From positions 7,221,205 to 7,285,204 of the forward strand of contig NC_045138.2 in NCBI RefSeq assembly GCF_008831285.2: 64,000 bases of DNA, in the 5' to 3' direction. Positions 34,096 to 45,570 of the stretch are shown here, piece by piece. A program made the translations under genes and the position numbers. The DNA is from Nymphaea colorata. Taxonomy: Eukaryota > Streptophyta > Magnoliopsida > Nymphaeales > Nymphaeaceae. Position 1 is the stretch's first letter; every line of letters starts with the position of its first letter. The notes beneath the pieces are model-generated. The model was given only the letters and a program-made list of their open reading frames with translations, ran no database searches and was not told where the DNA came from.

Positions 34096-34590
34096 TAAGC
34101 CTGGGCATTGGGCCGGGCCGCCACCGGGCCTGGCCGGCCCTTTCGGACCTGGGTTCGGGCCGGGAAAAACCTGGCCTAGGCTGGGCCTGGACCCGATAGG
34201 CCAGCCCGGTGGAGGCCCAGACCGACTCCCGCCCTCCGTCTCCCTCGCTCCCTCTCCCTCCTCCTCTGAGTCCTCTCCGCTCCCGCTCTCTCTCTCCTCC
34301 GGCTCGCCCTTTCCCTCTCCCTCTCTGCTTCCCCTCTCCCTCTCTGCTCCCGCTCCCCCTCTCTTTCTCCCCCTCTCCCTCTCCTCTTCCCCTCTCTCTC
34401 TCCCTCCTCCTCTGTCTCCCTCGCCGCTCCCCCTCCTCCTCCATCGGAGGGGGTCGGGAGGTCAGGGGAAAAGAGGGTCGGGAGGGCGGGGAAAGGGGTT
34501 GGGATGGTGGGCCTGGCCGGGTCCGGGTCCAGCTGAGCGGCCCGACGAGCCGGATCGGGCCGGCCCTGCCCGGCCCGATGCCCAGGCCTA
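34096..34590. mobile_element. GC-rich non-autonomous hAT-like element, 495 bp
   Basis: The ends TAAGCCTGGGCATTGGGCC and, inverted, TAGGCCTGGGCATCGGGCC form a near-perfect terminal inverted repeat. The flanks gggaggct and gtgagggt could be an 8-bp duplication with two differences. The core shares near-identical stretches with 17888-18367 (ctctgtctccctcg, gctccccctcctcc, gctgagcggcccgac), so the two are one family. Confidence 0.7.
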
Positions 34591-34599
34591 GTGAGGGTA

Positions 34600-36690
34600 C
34601 ACAAATTTTCAGTGGAAACCCATACGAAGAAATTCATAAACACAACACACTCTTATAGCTCAGCCTTGACAACCCACAGTTGGGACAACCCCCAACAACT
34701 GAAACGTTCAGATATAATATCAGTGTGTGGGCGCATCCACTCAATTAGATCGTTCTACATGCCTTTTTTTCCAAGATAAGCTGATGAATATCACCAAGGT
34801 TTCAAAAATGAGTACAGGGTAATAAGTATATATATATATACATCATATTTTGTTTCATTTCTTATATATATATACATATATAAAACGTAATATTAAAAAC
34901 GTGTAATATTAAAAAAACACATATAATACCCAAGAAATAAGTTAGTCGTATAAAACTGCAATTAGAGATGACATTTTTTTTAAATGCCAAAAAATAGAAA
35001 ACGTAGAAATAACACGTGTTATACATGTATTTTTAGCTTTTTGTATTTTTTATTATTTTTTATTTTTTATAATTTTTAAATGTATTAAATATTTTAAATT
35101 TTTAAATCGAGGTATTCTTGAGATATACAACTTTACCGTATTATACTCAAGAAAATTTTCAGATGGAATTCTCTCCATTCAAGGTCGCCCTGTGCTTTTT
35201 ATCCTGCCGTCTCTTTTCATTGGTGGTATATATTTAGTCTATCCTTAATGACCTGACCACATTATACATTGTTGGGAAACTCAAGTCAGGTTGTGTGGTA
35301 GCTTAGTTGGCAACAATTGGAAGACACTCTAATCCTAGCCCAAGTTCAGGCATTCATTATGTCTTCGCTTTAAACCTTGACGCGGTCTTGGATGCGTATA
35401 GAGTTAGGCATAAAAAGATTCTCTGCAGACCCCCCGGGGGTGGAGGCAGGTGTGAGTGAAAAATTACCAATACGAAGCTAAAAAAAATTCTTAATTTTAT
35501 ATTAACATTTATAGTTTTTCTTATTTATACAATATTGCTTCTTAAAAATTTAAAATTTTGCCTCCTTAATTAAATTTTTTTGCCCTGTACGGGTTATTTT
35601 TGCCGTTGTCCGGAGGCATATTGGAAAGATGAGTTCAACTCCGAGAGCCAAGCTGTCATCTCCTCCTTTGTTGGAATGGAAGATGACCTTCTTGGACGAA
35701 GAAAAGTAGACTGTGTAGAACACTAGAATAAAAATCAAACATTTGACAGAAAAACGTCAAGCTGTGGTGTACAATAACAAAAAAAAACCTTAAAAAGTTT
35801 AGGTCTCTTTATCTAACTCCAGTTAAACGAAGAAAAATCAAGGGTTATGCACTTTTCTGTTAATTCACTGGAATTTGGGCGTGTTTCTGAAAGTATTTTC
35901 AGTCAAACTTCAGGGCAGCGTTACTTGAACTATTGCAACTGTGACCTGACAGGCATTTGATAAGCTTTTTCAACAATAATCTTTCCATTATTGACCAAGA
36001 ATTAGGTGCAGGTTCAAGTTCGGGAGCAGTATCGTTATCTTCTATGTGCTCCAGCCTCCAAGTCCCCGGTTGAAAAGGAAACTGATTGATCATAAATTAT
36101 TAATAGTATGTAGGGCAGTTGTCCGGATTCTTGAGCCGAAATTTTTCTCGCCGCAGCTGAATTATGTGTTTAGAAATCTTTACCGATGCCAAATCAAAGT
36201 ATTTACAGAAAATTATTTCAAAGTAGCTTTCCATACATGAAAGCGGAAAAGCTAGCTGAAGTGTCATGCATGGAACTTTCCTTATTCTGTTCTGCTATGG
36301 CTCTCCTGTATCTTTTTTTTCCGAGATGGTTGATTTCTTCACATGTCAACTTCAACGAGATTTCTGTAAAACAAAATATGAACTATCACTAATATCAAAC
36401 CCGCTATTAAAGTCTTATGCAGTTATAATCTGATGTCCGAAAATGCACATTTTCATCACAGTCACCAGATCACAAGCAAAGAGATGAAGAAGAAAGAATG
36501 GAGGAGAAATGGGGTTAGAGAAGTCACCACTAATTCTGTTCACATTGGCAAAACCATAGCGCTTGCTGACTCATGAAATGGTGCCACGGTTCAGGATATC
36601 ATCAAGCCAATTGTGAAATTTATTCCATAGTTCCAATCTTCAAATACATAGAACAAGAATGTTCAAAAGACAAAGATATTACATCATATA
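34600..36690. other. AT-rich intergenic DNA downstream of the 36.7-kb dirigent gene
   Basis: No gene is recognised. Homopolymer and AT-rich runs occupy 34820-35110. The word gaccccccgggggtgg at 35430 resembles a MITE end. The frames at 35550-36390 are short and unlike known proteins. Confidence 0.45.
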
Positions 36691-36695
36691 TGTGC

Positions 36696-37267
36696 CTAGA
36701 TTGAGTATGGGTAATGCCTCACATAAACATCATACTCTACAACAGCATCACCAGTTGTGGCATTCAATCTGTGAATCCTGGCCTGTGTGTAACCTTGGGC
36801 CATCCTGAAATACCCAGTCCCACCCACCACTGCCAATTCTCTTATAGGAACCGAGGCACTGTTCCTTCCCAATACGCTCAGAGTGCTGCCATTGTATGCT
36901 CCTTCCAAGAACACATACGTCTGCACCATCAGCAGGCTCACGTTTTGCAGTGCCGCAGAAGCATAGAACCCCTGAGCTCTCCCAATCAACTTGGACGTCA
37001 GTTCCCGCCCTTCCGTCAGAGGATCATCGATCATGTTTACTTCGCCAAACCCCGTCGCCAAATTGTTCAACGGAGACTGAACAATGGTCGCCACCGTCGG
37101 GTTCCGGCCGGTAACTATGTCGTGGAAGAAGAAGTGGATGTGGGTGGTCCTCTGTTTCTGTAACCGGATTGCTGGCGACGGGATGATTCTGTGGTTACTG
37201 GTCTTTGCCGCGCAACTAACTGTTAGGAGGATTGCAAGGAAGGAGAGGAAGAAGTAGTTGCTGCCTG
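36696..37267 (-). pseudogene. Dirigent gene split at codon 4 by a hAT transposon
   Basis: The minus-strand frame is open from the transposon junction (37267) to TAA-type stop 36696. It encodes the signal-peptide core NYFFLSFLAILLTVSCAA, then IHFFFHDIVTGRNPTVA, TGFGEVNMIDDPLTEGRELT, GRAQGFYA, VFLEGAYNGSTLSVLGRNSA, VVGGTGYFRMAQGYTQARIH and VVEYDVYVRHY. The first four codons lie at 40587-40576, beyond the transposon. Joined across the target duplication, the gene would encode 191 residues without another lesion. The usual TEGPELSSK reads TEGRELTSK. As it stands the gene cannot make a secreted protein unless the element excises or is spliced out. Confidence 0.9.
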
Positions 37268-40200
37268 CAATGTTGTAAAACGCGTATCGTAAAGCGTATC
37301 GATCAGGCTTTAAGATACGTCGTATCGTAACCGTATCGTAATTTTTTTTAAAATAATAATAATAAATCAGAAAAAATTAAAAAAAATCAAAAAATTCATA
37401 AAAAAATCAGAAAAAATTAAAAATAATAAATTCTTCATAGAAAACACGTTTTAGATAATGATAGACTTATTATTGCTAAATGCTATAAACTTACACGTTC
37501 ACGGTTCATCATTCATACTTCATAGACATCAAAATTCATAACAATATCATTCAATTTCAATCAACAAAGCATAAGTCATAAAGTGATAAAGTCATATAAC
37601 ATTCAAGTGTTCAACAACTATAGATAACTCTTAAGTGGTTCGATAGCACTAGTAGACTCTCCTTCATCAACAAAGCCTTCTGTTGCTTCAGCTTCAAGGT
37701 TGAAGCATTCAAGATCTTCATCATCAAGATCTTCATCATCAAATATTGTAGCCGGTTCTTCCTCAATCCATGGCTCCAGTTCGTCAAAGTTTTCCAAGCT
37801 GATAGGATCGAACTGAGATGTGTGCTTCCTTGCTGATGTTTTTTGTAATTCTCTACGTTACATAAGAGAAAACTTATTAATATATAATTTCATATAAATA
37901 TATTGTACAAAAAATGTAAACATTAAGCTATATTACCTTTGTTTCAACCTCATATTATATCGAACAAAGACAAAGTCATCCAACCTTTTATGTTCGAGTC
38001 TATTCCTTTTTTTGCTATGGATATGTTGGAACACACTCCAGTTCCTTTCGCATCCACTAGCACTGCATGTCTGGCTGAGGACTTTGATTGCAAAACGTGC
38101 TAGGTTTGGACAATCAAACCCATACCTATTCCACCACAAATCTAAACAAAAATATAACGTTATAACAAATCAATGTGAAAGTTATAAAAGAATCAAATGT
38201 AACAAATGCAAAGTAAATTAAACATTTCTATGTATTTACCTGGACGCATGGTTGTCCTGGCTCGAACGACGACAGGTTGTCCCATGCCCCGATAACAAGT
38301 ATCATATAGATTTAACTCATTGCTGACGGCATCTTGTTCTCTAGAATCTGCCACTAACACGTTAATACAATCCAACAAACCACTTAAGACTTCTCTGTCC
38401 TTCCTAAATGTAGGAGAAAATCTAATTGCAGGATTTAGATAGTAAGCTGCTGCATGAAGAGGTTGATGAAGCTGTCCAGTCCACCTTTTATCTATCATCT
38501 TTTATATGGGCATATATAACTTTTTCTTTCCTTTTAAGTTGTCTCAAATTGCCTCTTTTGCTTTATCCATGGCCTCATGTAAGTACCCTATGGAAGGCCT
38601 ATCCTCACTGTCAGCTAACCTGAGGACTTTCACTATGAAACACAAACTTTCAATAGCTTCACACATGATTCTCAAAATTCGTTATTAAACATGATATCCA
38701 CAACTAAAGAAGCATTTCTTTTATGAGCATGTGGATATGCAGTTCATTCTTCACTAGCGAACATCTGCCTCAAAGGAGTTCTTTGTTTCACCACACTCTG
38801 CACAATCAATACATTTGTGGCAAATCTAGTTTGTGCAGGTCGTATCAATTCAACTCCTTTTGTAAACTTTCTCATCAAACTCAATACATATGCATGATTA
38901 TAGATAAATTTTGTTACCTCTTGACATTGGTCAATGACTGATTTCATATCATGCATCTCATTAAGATCTTGAAGCATAAGATTAACACAATGAGTGGCAC
39001 ATGGACTCCAAAAGAATGTTCCATACTTTTGAAATAACAAATCTCATGCAGCTCTATAATTTGCAGTATTATCTGTAATAAACTGTACAATGTTTTTCGG
39101 TCCAACTTCTTGTACTACATTATAAAAAACATTGAACAAAATCTTAGTAGTCTTAGGAACATCAGACAAGTCAAGAGATTTCAAGAACATTGTACCTTTA
39201 GGACAATAAACAAGAAAATTTACAAGTGCTCTTGACCTTGTATCAGTCCATCCATCTGACATAATGGAGCAACCTATTTCCTTCCAAGATAATTTCAATT
39301 GATCGCAATGTCCAGACACTTCTTTCACTGTATCTTGAAGAATTTTACCCTTCAACTGATGATATGATGACATTTCGAATCCGGGGCCTGTAGAAGCAAT
39401 TGCATCTGCCATGGCTTGGAATTGAAAAGAATTAGCCGCATTAAATGTAATACATGCATCATAAAACCATTTTCCTACCATCTTTTGTGCTTGATATAGC
39501 ATATCTTTAGATGTCATAGCAGCACGAATCTGCGGCTGACCACGTGGGCTAGTATATGAAGGAAAAAAGCTCTTAATAGAGCCAACACTAGACCTACCAG
39601 TAGGAACTCTACCACTAGGTGGTCGCATACCATGCTTGGCCCTATCTGTTGTTCCTCTTCTCTTCCTTCCCGTTACGCCAGATCGACCTCCTTCATACAT
39701 GATCCCTTTTCCTCTACGATCTCTACCTCTTGAGGTCTCCAAATCTGTTCTTAGAATTGTATCATCTTCATCGTCACATTCATAAGCTTCTTCCTCTTCT
39801 TCTTCATCTTCCAAAGCCTCATTATAGCCTACATCTGCCTATTCAATTTCTTTCTGTATCATATTTTGATGTAAAGCATGAAGCATATCTAAACATTGCT
39901 GACGGACATATGGAGGCAAAGGTTTGTTTGGTCCTCCAACACAAGGAGACGCATCTTTGGAGGTCCCTACCAAATGGTGTTTCATTATACTAATCCCTTC
40001 TGAAAATGTATTCCCACAAAAGCTACATTTGAGTTTAAGTGGTTATTCTCCTTCACCCTTTCGCACTATTGCCATGTAGAATTCATATCTTAAAAAAAAA
40101 ACGAAATCCTATGGTAAACTTAATGAAAAACATTCAAAATCTTTCAATCTACGATTCTATGGTAAAAAATTATGAATATGTGGTAAAAACAAGAGATTCC

Positions 40201-40575
40201 ATACCTTATAAAGAAGAAATCAAGAAAACCCCTTTCCTCTCAATGAAAATCAACCACCCACGCACAAATCGACCCTTCAATCTTCGATTTCACGATGAAA
40301 ATCAATGTTTTCACGGTGAAAATTGATGATCTCCCCTCTTGGACGCACAAACCCCATGTTATAAATGAAGAACCCTCACACGTTTTAAAGAAAAAGTGAA
40401 AAAGGAGGCTTCGGGTGCCTCTTTTTCAAAATTTACCCGTATCGCACGATACGTGCGATACAAGGCCGATACACCCCCTATTTACGATACGGGGGGTATA
40501 CCGTATCGTAAATAGTCATCGATACGATACGTATCGTACAATACAGGCTCGTATCGTACGATACGTACAACATTG
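37268..40575 (-). mobile_element. hAT transposon, 3.3 kb, inserted in a dirigent gene
   Basis: The ends CAATGTTGTA and inverted CAATGTTGTA form a terminal inverted repeat. The flanking 8-bp target duplications are gctgcctg (37260-37267) and actgcctg (40576-40583), one difference. Both subterminal regions (37280-37345 and 40435-40570) are packed with CGTATCGTA/TACGATACG words. The minus strand encodes a BED-finger, DUF659, hAT-dimerisation transposase, now broken. Confidence 0.93.
37618..40075 (-). pseudogene. hAT transposase (BED/DUF659/hATC type), decayed
   Basis: ATG at 40075 opens the frame, but TAA follows after ten codons. The BED finger CSFCGNTFSEGISIMKHHL lies just beyond. The segment 39044-39814 holds the DUF659 region (AMADAIASTGPGFEMSSYHQ, IMSDGWTDTRSRALVNFLV, FITDNTANYRAA), ending in a TGA. 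The next segment continues FWSPCATHCVNLMLQDL (38744-39040). The dimerisation domain, SQTCSASGCERNWSVFQHIH, lies at 37940-38139. A GT...AG intron at about 37854-37937 leads to a last acidic exon (EEEPATIFDDEDLDDEDLE) ending at TAG 37618. Such enzymes cut and paste the element in the nucleus; this copy is inactive. Confidence 0.88.
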
Positions 40576-40587
40576 ACTGCCTGCCAT
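40576..40587 (-). other. First four codons of the split dirigent gene
   Basis: On the minus strand ATGGCAGGCAGT ends in the 8-bp target duplication. Its continuation is at 37259 downward. It is preceded by a TATA box 62 bp upstream. Confidence 0.85.
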
Positions 40588-40648
40588 GTCTCCAAAGTAT
40601 GAGCAAGAGAGCGATGCAGGTCGATCAATTCATGTACTCTGGTTCTGC

Positions 40649-40655
40649 TTATATA
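40649..40655 (-). promoter_or_regulatory. TATA box of the split dirigent gene
   Basis: TATATAA on the minus strand, 62 bp before the ATG at 40587. The promoter looks intact, so the truncated leader may still be transcribed into the hAT element. Confidence 0.65.
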
Positions 40656-40904
40656 GACAAGCAAATCTGATGATGAAAGTCGCCCCACCTTCTCTTCTAC
40701 CCAGCTAGTCATTTTCTGTTATGCGTAATGACCTTTCAGACTAGACTCGCTGATTTTGCTGTACAAAATCATTTTTTTCTATGACCTTTTGGCGCTGGCT
40801 TTGTTGATAGTTCGGCCTTCCTTTATTGTGAACACAAAGAAGTTCTACTACGACTTTGAAGGCGAGAAGGTAACGGGTCTCCCAAACAGGCGGACTTTAT
40901 TCAA

Positions 40905-41560
40905 AGCTGGTTATAAATGCCTTTGTTGTACATATAATTTAAATTATGCGTGATTTTAATAATAACAAAAAATGCTTATGATTAATAACAAAAAATAAAA
41001 CCTTATTATAAGGACAAAAAAAACAGCAAAAAGTAGAAAAGGTAAAATTTGTTAGTTTATAACTTTATGACTAATATATTATTTTAAGAAGAAAAAAAAT
41101 GTTTTTGTTTTTCTTATCCCATATGTAGTGTTATCTCACTATCTCATAAATATTTTATTATTTGATACTTATATTTAGCGTGATCTCATACATCCGTCCA
41201 TTATCTCATTATTTTATAAATATTTTATTATCTCATAAACATTATCTCAAACTTATGTTTAGTGTTATCTGTATACATGTCTGTTATCTCATTATCTAAT
41301 AAATCTTTTATTATCTCACACCTATATTTAGCGTTATCTCATACATCCGTCCGTCCATTCTTTCCTTATTTCATAAATCTTTGATTATATCATACACATT
41401 ATCTCATACTTATTTGTTATCTTATGCACATGCATATGCAATGCTTCAGCATGAAAGTAAATGTGCATATTGGTAGCAGTATCCACATCAAGCGTACGCT
41501 CGTTACATACACGATGCGGCACATAGATCTCTCTTGACTTTATTCCCGTAGATTGTTGGC
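40905..41560. repeat. TTATCTCATA-word dispersed repeat, copy 3
   Basis: Head ('gattttaataataac', 'ggtaaaatttgttagt'), word array and tail ('acgctcgttacataca') follow the same order as at 28640 and 32330. It starts about 320 bp upstream of the dirigent ATG at 40587. Confidence 0.7.
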
Positions 41561-43600
41561 CATAGTCTAAAGCCTCAATGTGGTACTTTCTTCTAGAATA
41601 TTTTGTCCCTCGCTTTCCCGAGGTAAAATATTTGTTAGAAAAAGTTTTACAAATTCAAGAGGTTTTCACTTTGCATCAATAACACTGATTTTCTTAATGG
41701 GGAAGATATCCCAAACAGCCACAAATTCTCCCCATGTTTTGAGCTTTACTGCTGTTTTCAGATATGAGTGCGGAACAGAACACTGTCAACTAATAACCCT
41801 ATACCCACAATTTGCAGTGTAGAAGAATAGCGGTCATGGGATTCAAACTAACAACTGACCATTCACAGTTCCAGTTCAACCAGCTACGCTATGTCTTTAG
41901 GAGTGAATTTTCCCAATGGAGGAAGTTTCCAGGGTTATGAAGTGTGAAGATGAAGAAAGCTGATACATGGTTTCTTTTGGAAGCAACAAAACTTTAAAAG
42001 CAATATTTTGAAACCATTCTTCTCAATAATGTGAAACATGCTAATATTAACTGAGCTACTCCAGGCACATGTGATTTTTGACTTCCTGCACTCACCCGGC
42101 TAGACTGGGATTAGCATCACTTCAGAGAGCATATCTTTTTTTATTGCCAATCTGGTTTTGGATCTGTTTAGTCAAATCTGTTTGGTCAGTAATTGGATTT
42201 AGATTCGACATGCAGTTTAATACGTCTGAATGGTGGGTTTGACATCTAATTGGGATCTGATAAAGGTCCAACTTGATTGGATGTAAATTTTGGACCTGAT
42301 GCTGGCTGGATCAGTATTGGGATTTAGAAAAGGTCAATCCGGTGTTACATAAAATTCAATTAAATTCAAGCCACTAAAGGCTGAATGCCACCCAAAAATC
42401 CAAACAGCTTACGTACAGTCCTTTTCTCAAGGGACCCAGTCAATCGGGGCTGAGGATGTTTGGGGATCGGACTGGGCTTCGCCTGTTCGAACCAATAGTG
42501 GAGTTACTTTGGAGCCGGTGTGGGCAACTGACCATCCCAGCTTGTCTAAACCCTCATAAGAAAGTTTTATTATGATGAGGTTGAACTCAAGCCAACTCAT
42601 ATGTGGTGCCCACACCAGGTGCCAGGGCCTGTAGCCCAACATGTACCCAATTCTGTAATAATAAGATGCGTCAATGTTTCTCGGTTAAAAATTTCTAGGT
42701 CGGCCACTGGCCCAGACCCAAACCCATTAATTATTCTTACTTGTCGTGACCGGCCTCCAACTACCATTATTTTTTTCAATTAACTTTTCAATGGGGCGTT
42801 TCATGAATCGAACCACCTTTTTCCTTCAGAATCATGCTTAGTTTGAGCTGAGCGAGGGACAGGACAAATATTTCTATGGATTCTTAGTTAGGTGAGCTCA
42901 GTTTGGTTGTGCATGCAAATGAACAGTGTTCAAGCCTCTCGTTAGGCTAAACATGATAATTCGTTGTCACATAAAACACATATTATATAAAAAATATTTA
43001 AAATGTTTAAATTGATCACCTGAATAAAATGTAAAAAAGAATACATCTTTTTAGAAATTGTCAGAAATTAGAAAAACATGTTTTATTCCTTTATTTTTTC
43101 TTTTTCATGTTTCCAGTTACCAGTTTTTTACTTTTTACTTTTTATATATATATTTTATTTTAAGATTTTGATAACATTTTTTCCCTCAAAGATTAATTGT
43201 TTTTAACTGTAACGAAATTTTCCCATTTTATTCAATAAAAACTAACTTTGCCATTTTATTCCCATGCAAAACATGATCGTTTATAACTTGAAAATGATAT
43301 TTGTGGCCATGGCTTGCACAAACCCAACAAGATATGATAATATTTATTTAATAACAGTAATAAAACAAATCAAATTTTAATTTATGAACCACTACAAGCT
43401 TATTTGAGACCATGACAAATGCTGACTGTCTAGATGCTCCACTTAGTGAAACCAATTGCCATGCAACCTGCGGAGCAAAGGCCCTCCTAACCCATTTATT
43501 ACCAAAAGAGATAGAGATACAACAAACTGACTTGTACAGTAGATGAATATACAACAAAGAACAAAATTGACCACCAACGTTGCTGGAAGAACTATTGACC
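41560..43600. other. Intergenic DNA, no gene recognised
   Basis: The moderately GC-richer stretch 42430-42780 looks repeat-derived, but I cannot assign it. Other parts are AT-rich. Frames are short and give no recognisable motifs. Confidence 0.45.
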
Positions 43601-44443
43601 ATGAAGTGTTGGTGACCTACAAACAAAATTTCATGGCCTACAAACGAAATTATGTTCTGTTTCTTATAGCTTGTAACTGTAATGTGTCAATGGAGGAGTT
43701 GCTTCGGATAAACACGAATATGGAGCTGTGAAGCTGTAGCGAGTACCCATATCCCACTTGCCTATAAATGCAGAGAGTTTTTTTGTGGGAAAGACTTCGT
43801 TTGTGAGGAGCCAATGCAATTGCAATCACCTGGTTTTTCTCTGGGAAAGAGTGGACGATCAATTTAAGGAGTCCCTTGTAAAGAGTCATCACCGATCCTC
43901 TTGGAAGAGTCGAGAAAACTCAAGAGGCTTTGAGCCTTTCTTTGTTAGTGCTTAAAAAGACTAAAAGCTAAAATAAAAATAATAATAGAATGTGGTGGAT
44001 TCTCGACTTGTCCTCCCTATAGGAGTGACTGACCAATTTGTAAAGCATAAAGAAAAAAAATCAAGTTGAGTGATCTTGTGTGCTCATTTCGTGAGCTGCT
44101 TTCAAGTGATTGCTCAAGTGCACGGGCGTTAGGTGCTCGGATATTAGTCCTCTATGTGAGTTTGTTGAGGTGAGTTCTTGTACCTCCTCTTTTGTAGTTT
44201 CATTTTAACAAGCAATAGAAGTGTATTACTTAAAGTCTCCTTGGTGCATATTTAACATGGTTGCTTAGTTATGTTCACTTTGCTAACTTCGTTGGCTTAG
44301 TTGATGAGTTTTTACTAAGTCAACTTTGTCAAGTTTATTGTTGAGAATTATTTTAAACGTCAAGACACAGTCGGCTTTTCTTCACATAAATTATTTAGAT
44401 TTGAATCTAAGTTATAACTAGAGTCGACATTTTCGCGTACAAT

Positions 44444-44456
44444 TGGTTTGAGAGTG
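44444..44456 (+). other. Degenerate initiator-tRNA primer site
   Basis: TGGTTTGAGAGTG sits where Copia elements carry TGGTATCAGAGCC, just before gag. Confidence 0.55.
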
Positions 44457-44517
44457 AGGTTCAATCTAAGGGTCGATTTAATAGTAAGATTAATTGGGCT
44501 AATTATATTCTGAAATT

Positions 44518-45570
44518 ATGGTAGCATTAGCAGTTGCATTAAATAATATTGAAAAGCTTAACAATAGCAATTATGGCTATTGAAAATCTTGCATGGAGTC
44601 GTATTTTTTAGGATAGAAATTAAGAGATAACAAATATTCATGTCGACGAGGAAGCTAAGATGAAATGGATGACCAAAGCAAGGAAAACTCTATTTGCAAT
44701 TAAGATATCAATTGAGAAGGATTTATTAGAGCATATACATGATGCTAAAACTCCTAAAGAAGCATGGGATGCTTTTGCAATGCTATTTTCTCAAGCTAAT
44801 GACGCACACTTACAACTGCTAGAAAATGAATTAGCTACATTAACTCAGGGAAACATGTCAATAACAAAGTATTTTTTGAAGGTTAAAAACATCTATAGGG
44901 AGATTTCTCAATTTGACCCTGAGTCTAAGATTAGTTAGGCCTATATGCGGAGAATTCTTATTCGTGGACTTCGTTCAGAATTTAGCAATTTTATAATTGA
45001 TGTTCAAGGTTGGCCATTTCAACCAACTTTATTGGAGTTAGAGAATCTTTTGATCAATCAAGAAATATTAGCGAAGCAAATGGCTGAACTTTTACTCAAA
45101 GTAAATAATGACAAAGCTTTGTTTAGTAAGGGTTAGAGATCACGTTAGCCAGTTAAGCCAGTTGTTAGGTCTCCAAGTATGAACATTGATGAAAATAAAG
45201 ACAAAGATATAGAAAGAAAACAAGAGAAGCTACACAACAGTAGATACAAAAAAAGAAATGTTTTAGATGTGAAAAATTGGGTCGTTTTGCTCGTGACTAC
45301 ACAGTCAAAATAGATGAAAGAAATGTAGTCACGATGATGATAAGCAGCATGAGGAAACTAATGAGACTGTACAAAAAAGTTTGTTTCTGTACTCAATGGA
45401 GGTTAAAAAGGACATTAAACAAGAAAGATATAATTCTGCTGATGTAAAACCTATAAAAGAAGAAAAAAGAGAAGATCAATTATCAAACTGATTGGATCAT
45501 TGATTTTGAATGCTCAAATGATATGACTAGTGATGAGAACAAGTTTGAAAGTATGAAAGAATATGATGGA
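44518..45570 (+). pseudogene. Copia gag and protease remnant
   Basis: ATG 44518 starts MVALAVALNNIEKLNNSNYG, where a stop replaces the usual tryptophan. The UBN2-type gag follows (44660-45136: KTPKEAWDAFAMLFSQAND, LENELATLTQGNMSITKYFL). A degenerate zinc knuckle lies at 45259-45300 (CFRCEKLGRFARDY, last Cys and His lost). The protease region at 45492-45565 (WIIDFECSNDMTSDENKF) has lost the DSG active site. It is clearly dead. Confidence 0.85.

Larger units (their letters stand above)
43607..45570 (+). mobile_element. Decayed Copia element, 5' portion
   Basis: A probable 5' LTR runs from TGTTGGTGACC (43607, inferred start) to about 44441, with a TATAAATG at 43763. It is followed by the primer site, gag and the start of protease. 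The element stops abruptly at 45570, where the hAT element begins. Its remainder is not in the window. Confidence 0.65.

Noticed and set aside
34031..34658. Open frames of up to 179 residues on both strands
   Set aside because: Same cause as at 17.9 kb: the second copy of the GC-rich element.
42427..42783. Short frames in a GC-richer stretch
   Set aside because: Frames on both strands have no recognisable family. The stretch is probably repeat-derived, and I could not define its ends.
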